Assembly: GCF_020076305.1 (NCBI RefSeq)
Contig: NZ_JAIQXE010000002.1
Coordinates: forward strand, 620,001-684,000
Direction of reading: 5' to 3'
Length of the DNA: 64,000 nucleotides
From: Flavihumibacter profundi
GTDB taxonomy: Bacteria; Bacteroidota; Bacteroidia; Chitinophagales; Chitinophagaceae
Shown piece after piece: positions 14,982 through 24,561 of this stretch; position 1 is the first letter of the stretch; every line of letters starts with the position of its first letter. Made by a program: the position numbers and the translations under genes. The notes under the pieces are model-generated. The model saw only the letters and a program-made list of their open reading frames with translations. It ran no database searches and was not told the DNA's origin.

Positions 14982-17000
14982 ATGCAACTTTACAGCGCAT
15001 CGCTGACGGATTATAAAAGGTTAATGACAAAGGAAGTAAAGGTTGGCGACCTCTTGCTTGGCAATGGAAACCCTATTCGCATTCAAACCATGACCACAAC
15101 GGATTCGATGGATACAATGGCAACGGTTGCGCAAACTATCCGATGCATTGAAGCAGGGGCGGAATTGGTGAGGATCACTGCTCCCAGTAAAAAAGAAGCC
15201 GAAAATTTATTGTTGATTAAAAATGAATTGCGCCGGCAGGGGTATACAACACCACTTGTGGCGGATATCCATTTTACGCCAAATGCTGCTGAGATTGCTG
15301 CGCGTATAATTGAAAAGGTAAGGGTGAATCCGGGTAATTATGTAGATAAGAAAAAATTTGAGCAGATTGATTATACAGATGCGGAATATGCTGAAGAAAT
15401 CGATCGCATACGGGACCGTTTCACGCCCCTGGTAAAGATTTGCAGGGAGTATGGTACCGCGATGCGGATAGGCACTAACCATGGGTCTTTGAGTGACCGC
15501 ATTATGAGCAGGTATGGTGATACGCCGATGGGAATGGTGGAAAGTGCAATGGAATTCCTGCGTATTTCCCGCAATGAAAATTACCACAATATTGTGCTGA
15601 GCATGAAGTCTTCCAACCCGCAGGTAATGGTACAGGCATACCGGATGCTTATCCATACAATGTATACTGAATTCGGGGAAATTTATCCTTTGCACCTGGG
15701 TGTTACCGAAGCCGGGGATGGTGAGGATGGCAGGATAAAATCTGCCATAGGAATAGGTTCCCTGCTGGAGGATGGTATCGGTGATACTATACGGGTATCA
15801 CTTACCGAAGATCCTGAGTTTGAGATCCCGGTTTGCCGCGACCTGGTTAAGCGCTATGACCGCTTAAAACAGTATGGTTCTTTTGCTGGACAAGTGCCGG
15901 CTATTGATACCGGGACTTTAAAATATTCTCCTTTTGAATATCGCCGCCGCAACAGTTTTGCGGTAGATAACATCGGTGGTAAACATGTGCCGGTAGTTAT
16001 TGCAGACTTAAGTAAGATTGAAAAAATCAAACCGGAAAACTTGTCCGGGATAGGCTATGGATATGATGCAGATACCGATAAATGGCATATTGGGGATGCA
16101 GCTGCAGATTATATTTTTACCGGTCACCAGTTGCTTGACTTTTCCTTACCCGGCACTTTAAAAGTTATTGTTTATCCTGCTGCATGGGAACTGGCAGCAG
16201 ATAAATCAAAGTATTTCCCCATATACCAGGACAGTGGTTTTGTTGCTGCTGATGAGCGGAGCGCGCACCTGAATTTTGTAATGGTGGATTGTTTTAATGA
16301 TGCTATTTCCGGCAATGATTACACCTGGCTAGACCAGTTGGCCAATGACCCAACCGTGGTGATTTGCCTTAGCAGTAAAAATTTGAATGCACTGCAATCT
16401 GTTCGCAGGATGTTTGTGGAATTACTTGACCGCGAAATCAGGAACCCGGTGGTGCTCATTACAGACAGCAATTGGCAAACCCCCGATGACCACCTGATCC
16501 ATTTTGCTACTGAAACCGGTGCATTATTATTGGATGGCTTTGGTGATGGCATTTGCCTTGGTTACGCCAGTGGTTCGAAACTGGAAAATATGCAGGTTTC
16601 CGGCAGGACCTATTTGCCTGTGAAAGATGTATTCCAGTTTACCAACAATACCGCTTTTTCAATATTGCAGGCTACGCGGACACGCATTTCAAAAACGGAA
16701 TATATTTCTTGCCCAAGCTGCGGCCGTACTTTATTTGACCTGCAGGAGACTACAGCGCGAATCCGTGCAGTGACCAACCACCTGAAAGGTGTTAAAATTG
16801 CCATAATGGGCTGTATTGTGAATGGTCCGGGTGAAATGGCCGATGCTGATTTCGGTTATGTGGGAAGTGGTCCGGGAAAAATCACATTATATAAAGGTAA
16901 GGAGGTAGTGAAGCGAAATGTAGACAGTGCAATAGCCGTAGATGAACTAATCAAACTGCTTAAGGAAAACGAAGCCTGGGTTTCCCCACCCGCCGGGTAA
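14982..17000 (+). CDS. ispG: 4-hydroxy-3-methylbut-2-enyl-diphosphate synthase, long form
   Basis: Converts methylerythritol cyclodiphosphate to HMBPP in the non-mevalonate isoprenoid pathway. The 672-residue length corresponds to the three-domain form of Bacteroidota, Chlamydia and plants, with an inserted domain at about residues 290-560 between the TIM barrel and the iron-sulfur domain. The barrel is recognisable by RITAPSKKEAENLL and RIGTNHGSLSDRI. The [4Fe-4S] ligands are in SCPSCGRTLFDL and the IMGCIVNGPGE segment near the C-terminus. Its stop codon lies inside a GC-rich palindrome, and the last residues (SPPAG) are encoded by it. No other MEP-pathway gene is nearby. Confidence 0.95.
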   Translation: MQLYSASLTDYKRLMTKEVKVGDLLLGNGNPIRIQTMTTTDSMDTMATVAQTIRCIEAGAELVRITAPSKKEAENLLLIKNELRRQGYTTPLVADIHFTPNAAEIAARIIEKVRVNPGNYVDKKKFEQIDYTDAEYAEEIDRIRDRFTPLVKICREYGTAMRIGTNHGSLSDRIMSRYGDTPMGMVESAMEFLRISRNENYHNIVLSMKSSNPQVMVQAYRMLIHTMYTEFGEIYPLHLGVTEAGDGEDGRIKSAIGIGSLLEDGIGDTIRVSLTEDPEFEIPVCRDLVKRYDRLKQYGSFAGQVPAIDTGTLKYSPFEYRRRNSFAVDNIGGKHVPVVIADLSKIEKIKPENLSGIGYGYDADTDKWHIGDAAADYIFTGHQLLDFSLPGTLKVIVYPAAWELAADKSKYFPIYQDSGFVAADERSAHLNFVMVDCFNDAISGNDYTWLDQLANDPTVVICLSSKNLNALQSVRRMFVELLDREIRNPVVLITDSNWQTPDDHLIHFATETGALLLDGFGDGICLGYASGSKLENMQVSGRTYLPVKDVFQFTNNTAFSILQATRTRISKTEYISCPSCGRTLFDLQETTARIRAVTNHLKGVKIAIMGCIVNGPGEMADADFGYVGSGPGKITLYKGKEVVKRNVDSAIAVDELIKLLKENEAWVSPPAG

Positions 17001-17026
17001 TAACCGGCGGGTACTTCCCGGCGGGT
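16988..17026. repeat. GC-rich palindromic repeat, copy 1, with an extra half unit
   Basis: ACCCGCCGGGT at 16988-16998 and its near-complement AACCGGCGGGT at 17002-17012 flank a 3-nt centre. A further CCCGGCGGGTG half unit follows at 17017-17026. The core recurs at 24562-24606 and 26798-26832. It lies between convergent genes and could terminate transcription in both directions. Confidence 0.75.
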
Positions 17027-17029
17027 GAA

Positions 17030-17587
17030 TTAGTCACCTGATCTTTTCAGCATTGCCCGCTGGTAGCTCCTTACACCATAACTTTTTACTTTAGGCAGGG
17101 TGCTGTCACGGCCACCGGATATGGCAATTGGTTTTTCCTGCACGTTATAAAATTCCACTAAAAGACTATCACCCGACAGGTAATAGGTATTCAAAATAGT
17201 ATTTCCCGCAACAGTGAAACTGCCGCAAAAACGGTCGCCAACCAGGAATTGATCCAGTATAATACTATTCCGTTCATCAATGAGCCAATGCCCTTTCGAT
17301 TTGTCGAACGGCTTCAGGATATAGGGCCGGTTATCTTCTTGTTTGTCGCCATAAATTAGTCGCCAGGAATATTGGTCCGTACTGTCTCCTGAAAGTATAT
17401 GTAATTCCATGTTTACCGATTGCCGTTTATTGGTGCCCTGGTACCAATCGAGGGTGCCTTTCCATTTGCCCAACCAGTTTTGGGGAAACTCCTTATTCCC
17501 GGCCGGCTGGGTGTATGCCAGTAAAGGAGAAAAGGTTAATAAAAGCAGCTTAAGCGTTAGCCTTATTTTTTTTAATGCCAATGGCAT
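17030..17587 (-). CDS. secreted protein of unknown function
   Basis: The 185-residue product has a signal peptide (LKLLLLTFSPLLAYT) and a beta-rich mature region containing NWLGKWKGTLDWYQ, resembling small lipocalin-like ligand-binding domains of Bacteroidota. No catalytic motif is evident. It starts 11 bp after the TonB receptor gene on the same strand, so it is likely the last gene of that operon. Function unknown. Confidence 0.65.
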   Translation of the reverse strand: MPLALKKIRLTLKLLLLTFSPLLAYTQPAGNKEFPQNWLGKWKGTLDWYQGTNKRQSVNMELHILSGDSTDQYSWRLIYGDKQEDNRPYILKPFDKSKGHWLIDERNSIILDQFLVGDRFCGSFTVAGNTILNTYYLSGDSLLVEFYNVQEKPIAISGGRDSTLPKVKSYGVRSYQRAMLKRSGD

Positions 17588-17598
17588 ATTTTTTTATG

Positions 17599-19791
17599 CT
17601 AGATACGGATCATAATTGTAAAACAAAAATTCCTTCCGTCGGATGGCCAAATGCCAGGACCAGGATAGAAAGCCGGCCTTTTAGTGAAGTAATCTTTGTT
17701 GGTAAGATTGCTGATACTAATACGGGCTTCCAGGTTTTTTGAAAAATGGTAGCCAGCATTCAGATCAATGATATTGTAAGATGGAACAATTCCGACTGCA
17801 CCTGTTCGTGGCGCTGGTGCAACAGTATTTAACGGATCAGCGAAGGATTCACTGGTAAAACTCATTAAACCGGAAATATTGAATTTTTCATAACGGAATG
17901 TCACACCATTCCGACTAATTAAATCGGGAGCACTTTCAACTTTATTTCCGCTGATGTCAATATTTTCCAGGCCCGATTTAACGGTTGCAGTTGTATAACG
18001 GGCATGGATAATTGCTGTTGAGGTGAAAATGGACAATCCCGTTTTTCTGCCCAGCATCCAGTCAGCCTGGATAAAAAACTCCCCGCCTATAGTCAGCGAG
18101 TTGCCGATATTTGTGCGATAGGTATAGAATTCGCCCTGGTCACCAGTTTGGATAAGTGTTCCAAACCTGTTTTTATAGTTTAGGACATACCCGTTGATAT
18201 CCCAGCTAATGAATTTTCGGCTTCCCCTGAAACCTAGTTCTGCATTATATCCTTTTGAATCCTTAATATTTGGGTCAACTTTTTCATATGTTGATGCGGG
18301 TATGATATCCTTGAAAATCATAGGCCGGTAAGCCTGGGAAGCACCACCATAAAATTCCGTAAACTTACCCGGCTTATAGGAGATATTTAGTCCAAGTAAT
18401 GGGAACTGGTGTTTAATGGTAACAGGCAACTCGTTATCCGGGTAATAGGTAATTTGACCGCTCATATCTGTTTGGCCCATTTCTAAACGGACACCTGTAC
18501 CAACGGATAGGCTTTTTGATAATTGCAGCCTGTTTTCGGCAAATAGGGCAATGTTTTTTGTTTTAAAATGCAAGTCCCTTCCCCAGCCTGGTGTTACAAG
18601 GGTTAAGTCGAAATCGGAACCAGTAGTGCCTTTACCCAATTGGTTACGATGCAGGTCATTGTTCATATATTGTATCCCTGCCGTTAATGCGCTGATTTGT
18701 TTCCCTGAATGGTATTCCTGTAAAATTCTTAGTTCTGTTGTATAGCTATTGAAATGGTCAATATCCACCTGGCGGTTGCTGTATTGAAGGGTTAGGGGAT
18801 TTATGCTGTCTTTAATATTTGCTGGTTTATCAAAGAGCACACTATTGCGGGTTCCCAATACGGCAGAGCTGGTGAATTGTAATCGGGTAAGCTTTGAAAT
18901 TTGCCAGTTTAAGTTAATGGAGGGGATATGGATATCAGGATTGAAATAGTTCCGGTTTCGTGTTGACTGGGTTGGGTCTTCTTTAAAAAGACTATCATTC
19001 AATTGGCCGGGAATCTTATATAGGTATGCAGATCTCGACCACTCCAGCCGAAGGGAAAAATCCCTGTTAGGTGTATAATCTATTGCAATACTTTGATTTT
19101 CTGATTCAGTATGTTCATTATCGCGATAGCCATTTCTTGACTTTCGGCTCATATATGCATAGTACCGGAATTTACCCAGTTTTCCACCTATAGCATTATA
19201 GGTGCTAAGTAAATTAAATGAGCCTGCATTATTAATACTCTCAAAATTGAAAGCTTTTGAACTGTCGCCCTGCTTTGAAACATAATTCAACATCCCTCCG
19301 AATTGGGCGCCGTATTGCAAGGAACCTGTTCCCCTTACCAATTCAATTCTTTCTATACTTTCCAATGGCATACTAAAATGACTGGCGGGATAGCCATACA
19401 AATCTGAGTTGGTAATTATCCCATCTTTGCGGATGTTGAATTCCCAGCCCCGATGCGGGTCCAGGCCCCTGGTTGCGATATTGATCTGGTTTCCTGACCC
19501 ATCCATGTCGTAAACGAAAACACCCGGAATTTTTGCGAATACCTGCCTTCCGATTTTATCGGGCAGGTTTGAAGGTGCCTGGGCCAGGTTTATAGATTCT
19601 GATTTTTTTCCGGAAAATATAAATGTTCCTTTAATATCTGGTAATTTCCCAACCAGGTTTTGCTTTTGGAAGGCGGTAATTGAGATACTGTCCAGGACTT
19701 TAATACTAACCGTAGTATCCACTTGATTTTTTTCCTGGGCCATTAGTTGAGAGCCTAAGACAACAAGAAAAGTTGTTGTAATTTTCCTCAT
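17599..19791 (-). CDS. TonB-dependent receptor, FecA-like
   Basis: A 730-residue outer-membrane receptor with a signal peptide ending near LMAQ. A short N-terminal extension replaces the usual carboxypeptidase-like domain. The plug is at about residues 70-180 (IATRGLDPHRG, SIERIELVRGTGSLQYGAQFGG), and a 22-strand barrel runs to the C-terminus. FecA-type receptors import ferric citrate or similar complexes. It is downstream of two vanadium-haloperoxidase-like genes on the same strand, with a hairpin in between. It resembles the receptor at 54997-57186 in plug sequence and length. The ligand is unknown. Confidence 0.9.
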   Translation of the reverse strand: MRKITTTFLVVLGSQLMAQEKNQVDTTVSIKVLDSISITAFQKQNLVGKLPDIKGTFIFSGKKSESINLAQAPSNLPDKIGRQVFAKIPGVFVYDMDGSGNQINIATRGLDPHRGWEFNIRKDGIITNSDLYGYPASHFSMPLESIERIELVRGTGSLQYGAQFGGMLNYVSKQGDSSKAFNFESINNAGSFNLLSTYNAIGGKLGKFRYYAYMSRKSRNGYRDNEHTESENQSIAIDYTPNRDFSLRLEWSRSAYLYKIPGQLNDSLFKEDPTQSTRNRNYFNPDIHIPSINLNWQISKLTRLQFTSSAVLGTRNSVLFDKPANIKDSINPLTLQYSNRQVDIDHFNSYTTELRILQEYHSGKQISALTAGIQYMNNDLHRNQLGKGTTGSDFDLTLVTPGWGRDLHFKTKNIALFAENRLQLSKSLSVGTGVRLEMGQTDMSGQITYYPDNELPVTIKHQFPLLGLNISYKPGKFTEFYGGASQAYRPMIFKDIIPASTYEKVDPNIKDSKGYNAELGFRGSRKFISWDINGYVLNYKNRFGTLIQTGDQGEFYTYRTNIGNSLTIGGEFFIQADWMLGRKTGLSIFTSTAIIHARYTTATVKSGLENIDISGNKVESAPDLISRNGVTFRYEKFNISGLMSFTSESFADPLNTVAPAPRTGAVGIVPSYNIIDLNAGYHFSKNLEARISISNLTNKDYFTKRPAFYPGPGIWPSDGRNFCFTIMIRI

Positions 19792-19804
19792 ACGTTATCA
19801 ATAA

Positions 19805-19839
19805 GGGTAGCCATATTTTATTTAAAAATATGGCTACCC
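19805..19839. repeat. 15-bp inverted repeat between haloperoxidase and receptor genes
   Basis: GGGTAGCCATATTTT (19805-19819) and its exact complement (19825-19839) enclose a 5-nt loop. It lies in the 68-bp gap before the receptor start on the minus strand. No T run follows on that strand, so an attenuator, RNA stabiliser or operator is as likely as a terminator. Confidence 0.6.
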
Positions 19840-19859
19840 AATGCTTGAATCATTAATTT

Positions 19860-21419
19860 CTATTCAGCGCCATCTGACTCAGCACGCTGAATCGCATAGT
19901 TGCCGACATTTTTTCCGGTAACCAAACCTACATTACAATCGCTCCTGTAATGTATACCACCATAAACGCGTGACATAGAGGCTTCATTGGCCATATCCAT
20001 ATATGCACCTGCCCGTGAAGGAATGATATGACCAAGGATGGTCGCCGCTGCACCACTGAATGTAGAATGCCCCGATATATAACTTGGAAAATTCGGGATG
20101 CCGGTAAGTGTTTTAATCCGGGGATCAAGCTGGGTGGGCCTTGGGTTATAATAATAATACTTGGTATCCCAGCAAACAATTGCAGCGTCCATTAAAGCCA
20201 TATTCAGGAGTGCCATGTTCCTTGCCCAGCGCACTTCACTGAAATTTTCCCTGATAAAGTCATCTGAGGCAATGGCATCCCAATGCCCCGGGGGTGTATA
20301 AGTGGCAACACCATCGGCCCAGAAATGGACAATCCTGATATTCTCGCGACTTGGATTGTTGATATAATTATACACTTCTTCGGTTTCATGTTTCATCTTT
20401 TCGCTGTTAACCGAAGGTGGTGGGTCAGGCCTGAGTGCAATGACAGTGAGGGAGTCAAAAAGGAATGTTTTCACTTTGCCAAAAGCTGGCAACATAGGAG
20501 GCCTTTGGGGTATTTCAAAACTGCGCCAGGGGGTATCACCACGGGCTATGCAATCATTTTCAAGTTTTGACCACATTGCCTGGTTGCCTGCTGCTGCCCC
20601 CGCACGGTCGGTCCTTGCCCTTGCAACAAATTTCTGGGCGACTGCTTTACCTAATAATTCGCCGGCTTCAATATCGCTTCTCACATTTGCCCCCGCAATG
20701 ATCCGCGACATTTTGTGTTGTTCCGCTTTCATCTGGATATAATCCTGGTCGCCAGGGAAAAGCAGTTTAAGCATTTCCACTGCAGCTCCGGCTATCACTG
20801 CATCTTCGGATGGGTAAGAAGGCAGGTCTGATTGTGGTACCAAAACCTGCAGTGAGCTGTCCACTTTATATGGCGCCTTCCTGTTGTATAGTTTTTTATA
20901 ATACCAGGCTGTTACCAGTGCGTCATACTGTGCCGCACTTACGTAAGCGTAAGCCCTGGCTGCATAAGGCGGATTTGAAAATGGAAATTGCGGGTAGGCC
21001 AGTGGGTTATTAGCACTTGGGAAAGGATAAGTGCCATCCGGATTCTGGTAAGGTGGCAGGTTGTGTTTGGCAACGAGTTCCCGCAACAGTTCATTCCAGC
21101 GAAGCACGCCGCCAGCCGACCAGTATTTCACGATGTCTTTTTCTTCCTGGGTTAAATTGGCCTGTGTAGCTTTAATTTCATTGATCTGGGCAATATAATC
21201 CGGTGAATTGGTGGGAATAGGCGCCGCCACTGCTATATCAGTTGGGCTACCAATAAGAATTGGTTTCCAGTCCCCTGCATCTGCATCTGTATTTGCAGGT
21301 TGTAATGCGGGCAGGTTTGCCGTTCTTTCATGGATGTCTTTTGAACAGGCTATTATTAAAAGGGTTGCCAACAAGGTGAGCATCCCTGTAATGCGAATTT
21401 TCTTTTTCATACTAAGCAC
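19860..21419 (-). CDS. vanadium-dependent haloperoxidase/PAP2-superfamily lipoprotein
   Basis: A 519-residue protein with a lipoprotein signal (LLATLLIIAC). The C-terminal half carries all three vanadate/phosphate-binding motifs of the superfamily: K-x6-RP in KYYYYNPRP, PSYISGHS, and SRVYGGIHYRSD. It could be a haloperoxidase oxidising halides with peroxide, or an acid phosphatase. The motif set alone does not decide. The ATG at 21410 is an equally good start. It lies 2 bp after the outer-membrane protein gene, in an operon with a second member of the family. Confidence 0.85.
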   Translation of the reverse strand: MLSMKKKIRITGMLTLLATLLIIACSKDIHERTANLPALQPANTDADAGDWKPILIGSPTDIAVAAPIPTNSPDYIAQINEIKATQANLTQEEKDIVKYWSAGGVLRWNELLRELVAKHNLPPYQNPDGTYPFPSANNPLAYPQFPFSNPPYAARAYAYVSAAQYDALVTAWYYKKLYNRKAPYKVDSSLQVLVPQSDLPSYPSEDAVIAGAAVEMLKLLFPGDQDYIQMKAEQHKMSRIIAGANVRSDIEAGELLGKAVAQKFVARARTDRAGAAAGNQAMWSKLENDCIARGDTPWRSFEIPQRPPMLPAFGKVKTFLFDSLTVIALRPDPPPSVNSEKMKHETEEVYNYINNPSRENIRIVHFWADGVATYTPPGHWDAIASDDFIRENFSEVRWARNMALLNMALMDAAIVCWDTKYYYYNPRPTQLDPRIKTLTGIPNFPSYISGHSTFSGAAATILGHIIPSRAGAYMDMANEASMSRVYGGIHYRSDCNVGLVTGKNVGNYAIQRAESDGAE

Positions 21420-21421
21420 GT

Positions 21422-22399
21422 TTATTGGTTAGCAGCTGATTTTTTTGATGCTTTATTAAAGTAAAAGGCATAGAAAATGCCTCCGTTTATGGAGGTTGCC
21501 TGTCCCATATTCCTTCCATCAATTACATAGTTAGCTCCTGCCAGAAAAGACAGGTTGGTGTGTTGTGGAAGGGTAAACTTCAGGTTAATACCAAGACTTG
21601 TTGCATCCATATTATTGCTTGGGAAGGGCATATTGTTGCGTGTAATATCGTAGCCTCCCAAAGTAGTCCAGTTAGTCAGTAAACCCTCGGCGATCAGGTA
21701 TTTGCCCCTGTAACCTGCCCGCAGCTGGTAGTTGGCGGCATCGGGCATATTTACTTCATTGGTTAAATGCATTTGGGTATCATAGTATGACGTACGGTCA
21801 ATGGAAATATTACCACGAACCACATACGCTGCACTTGCTGTAGCAAATATCCTGTTCCTTACATAATCAACCATAACGCGACCGGTAAAGTTGGTGCTGC
21901 CCAAACCAATTGATAGTGGCATGAAATCAACTACATAATTATTAAGTGGTGTTGAAATTCCGCCGACCAGCAAAAGGGCTAATTTGTTTTCGCCGGAATT
22001 ATATTTAAAGGCTTTCCATTTTACGTTCAGGGATATATCCTGTACGCCTTGCAATCCGTGTAAGGTACCAGCACTGGCATTAGTCCATACATAAGGTGCG
22101 CCGACCATAACATTCAGTGAGTTGGTGATGCCATAATTGGCCATGAACATTAAAGCATTTGTGGTAACGGTACCAAGGTTTTCGTTATTTCGTTTTAAGG
22201 TTCCTTCCCAGTAGTCTTTCCAGTAAGAATGGCTGTAATTGAATCCGGCGCAGAACTGGTTTTTATTCATCATAATAGCATCCACTTCCGTTTGCGCTGA
22301 TGCAGGATGAATAAAAAATTGAAAAGATAGCAATAGGAGTACAGTTATAAGCTTCCCGGTTTTAAGCCGGGAGGCTTTATATAAAATTATTGATAACAT
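21422..22399 (-). CDS. outer-membrane beta-barrel-like protein
   Basis: A 325-residue protein with a signal peptide (residues about 17-36, ending ASAQ) and alternating hydrophobic beta strands throughout. These include ALMFMANYGITNSLNVMVGAPYVW, a pattern seen in phenol-degradation-type/transporter-like barrels of Bacteroidota. It probably sits in the outer membrane. It lies between two vanadium-haloperoxidase-like genes, is nearly contiguous with the downstream one, and is probably co-transcribed with them. Substrate unknown. Confidence 0.7.
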   Translation of the reverse strand: MLSIILYKASRLKTGKLITVLLLLSFQFFIHPASAQTEVDAIMMNKNQFCAGFNYSHSYWKDYWEGTLKRNNENLGTVTTNALMFMANYGITNSLNVMVGAPYVWTNASAGTLHGLQGVQDISLNVKWKAFKYNSGENKLALLLVGGISTPLNNYVVDFMPLSIGLGSTNFTGRVMVDYVRNRIFATASAAYVVRGNISIDRTSYYDTQMHLTNEVNMPDAANYQLRAGYRGKYLIAEGLLTNWTTLGGYDITRNNMPFPSNNMDATSLGINLKFTLPQHTNLSFLAGANYVIDGRNMGQATSINGGIFYAFYFNKASKKSAANQ

Positions 22400-22529
22400 G
22401 GTTTGTCTATAAGCGATTAAGAAATGGTTTTAAGCCGGATGCCATTACCATAGGTTGAAGCATTGCCGGTGTAAAATGGTTAGTCAGTTAAAACATGGCT
22501 ATGTTTAAATGCCTAATACATTTTTTGGT

Positions 22530-23879
22530 TTACTTTTTCAGTGTGAGCCGGGACACAACAAGCTCACCTATTTTCCTGCCTGATGCAGCGCCCAGCTCAT
22601 TGTCGAAGCGGAAATGGATTCCACCGTACAGCCTTGACATTGCGGCTTCTTTTGCAGCATTGCGGAAGGAGGTTATTTCCCTGTTGCCGATACCGAATTC
22701 CAGGAGTGATGTATCTGTGAAATGTAATTTATCTCCAAATACACTGGTCATAGTTTCGGCAGCAGCTGCAGAAACAGTACCATGTCCGCTTGGGAATGAC
22801 GGGAATGGCGGAGTCTGGATATAAGGCCTCCACTCCGGATCAATATGCTGGTTGATCACGGTTTCGGGGCGGATATAATTGTATTTGTATTTTCCTTCCC
22901 AACAACCAATGAAAGCATCAAAAAGGGTGATGGCTGTTTTCGCATATGCAGCTACGGTAGTATTGAAATCCGCTCCCGCTGATTTTGCAGCGATACCTAC
23001 AATGTTCATCCAGTGTCCGGGCGGTGAGAATTTTTTAGTGGCAAACATAACATGCCCGCTTACATTCATCTTGAACGGGTTGTCGTCCCAGAAATCAGCG
23101 ATATGTTTTTGTTCGTCAGTAAGGCTGTCGCCTATTTGTTTCACTTCCATAACTGATTTGTAAAAAACTCCATTTTTGTCCTTCATGTTGTAGGCAGGGG
23201 GTGCTTCTGCCCGGCACATTGATGCGCTATCCAGTACCATAGGCCTTATTTCTGACCAATGGGGTTCTATTGCCTGGGCATACATAGGCGGCGTTGGTAC
23301 CCAACGACCGGAATCTGTATTCACGGTGTAACGGGTTGCTGACCTTGTTTGCGCATAATTGTCGCCTTTAGACCAGGCCAGGATACGAGCCGCAATTGTA
23401 TCTGCAAAGACGCGTGAACCCTGCTGTTTTTTTTCAGGCATGCCAAGGCTATCGGCCATATGGAGCAGTTCGTCATAGTAATCCATCATACTTCCTTCCG
23501 GAAAGGTAACCGCATTGCCCACTTTGGTAAAAGCCAGCAGGGCAGCCAGGTGAAAATCAATATTTGCCGTATCTGCCGGTTTTGGCAAAGCCGGTAAGTG
23601 CTTGATTTGTCCAGCCAGGCTTTGGTAATGTGCAGGATCACCCGCGGCAACAACCTCATAGGCGGCGATTGTTGCGTAGGCGTAGTTACGGCTGGCAATC
23701 ATCGGCGGAAAATTATTTTCCAGTACAACATTGTTCAGCTTTTTCACGGTTGCACAAAACAATAATGGGTCATTCAGTACTGCCGCAGATTTATCAGGGG
23801 AAGTACATGAAGTGGCTAATAGCAGGGCGAAAAAACACAAGCCCAGGCTAGCACGATAGAACTGCTTCATTTTGGTCAT
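22530..23879 (-). CDS. vanadium-dependent haloperoxidase/PAP2-superfamily lipoprotein (second copy)
   Basis: A 449-residue lipoprotein (lipobox LLATSC, cysteine near residue 25) with the complete three-motif site: K-x6-RP in KYKYNYIRP, FPSFPSGHGT, and SRLYGGIHFRFD. It is the first gene of the minus-strand cluster that also contains the barrel protein, the longer paralogue and a FecA-like receptor. Low overall similarity to the 519-residue paralogue outside the site suggests an old duplication or separate acquisition. An alternative start is the ATG at 23870. Confidence 0.85.
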   Translation of the reverse strand: MTKMKQFYRASLGLCFFALLLATSCTSPDKSAAVLNDPLLFCATVKKLNNVVLENNFPPMIASRNYAYATIAAYEVVAAGDPAHYQSLAGQIKHLPALPKPADTANIDFHLAALLAFTKVGNAVTFPEGSMMDYYDELLHMADSLGMPEKKQQGSRVFADTIAARILAWSKGDNYAQTRSATRYTVNTDSGRWVPTPPMYAQAIEPHWSEIRPMVLDSASMCRAEAPPAYNMKDKNGVFYKSVMEVKQIGDSLTDEQKHIADFWDDNPFKMNVSGHVMFATKKFSPPGHWMNIVGIAAKSAGADFNTTVAAYAKTAITLFDAFIGCWEGKYKYNYIRPETVINQHIDPEWRPYIQTPPFPSFPSGHGTVSAAAAETMTSVFGDKLHFTDTSLLEFGIGNREITSFRNAAKEAAMSRLYGGIHFRFDNELGAASGRKIGELVVSRLTLKK

Positions 23880-23969
23880 AGATTAATAGCAATATTTCCT
23901 TTTGGGTTAATTTCCCAAAGGACTGTTGCTGACAGCCTTGAAATGATTATAAAATGGTTACGGAGTGAA

Positions 23970-24536
23970 TCAGCTGTTATCCGGGGGCTGTTCCTGGGGG
24001 GATTGATAATTGCAGGGCAGATAATCATTGAATTGATTATACGCGATGTCTTTTTGTGTAAAAGAAGGTGTATAAGTAGCCGTGCTTTCGTTAACAAGGC
24101 ATTCTGTCAGGATATTTTTAAAAGTGATTGTTTGCTTGGCTGGCAATTGCTTTCCTGATGAGCTTGTATGCTGCAGGTCATTAACCAGTTTGAAAAATTC
24201 ATCCCGTGCATTATTAAGGTGTGTAGCCTGGGCATTGGGGATGCAACGCATTTCAAGGGAGTCGTTGAAAATTCTCCGTTCCACGTATTGGTATTTCATA
24301 CCGCCTATGGTCACTTCCCCTTTTACCCTTTCAAAAATTGGTGAGTTGGTATAATATGGGAGATTTTCAACGGGCAATTTGATGGTAATAAGGGCCTCTT
24401 CATCGTAATGATGATCATCGAGCCTTGTGTTCAAATGTTTGCTGGCGCTATCTTCCAGGTAAGTGAATACGAAACGGTATCCGCCCCAATTGAACAGCAG
24501 CAAACCCACAATTATTATGGCCACCAGTTTTCTCAC
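23970..24536 (-). CDS. membrane-anchored protein of unknown function
   Basis: A 188-residue product with one N-terminal hydrophobic segment (LVAIIIVGLLLFNWGGYRFV) followed by a polar extracytoplasmic domain with two cysteines (about residues 98 and 145) and a Pro/Gln-rich end. No recognised domain. It follows the two multi-pass protein genes on the same strand, but a strong palindromic terminator lies between, so it is probably transcribed separately. Confidence 0.65.
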   Translation of the reverse strand: MRKLVAIIIVGLLLFNWGGYRFVFTYLEDSASKHLNTRLDDHHYDEEALITIKLPVENLPYYTNSPIFERVKGEVTIGGMKYQYVERRIFNDSLEMRCIPNAQATHLNNARDEFFKLVNDLQHTSSSGKQLPAKQTITFKNILTECLVNESTATYTPSFTQKDIAYNQFNDYLPCNYQSPQEQPPDNS

Positions 24537-24561
24537 AAGCGAGAAAGGTAATAAAAAAATC

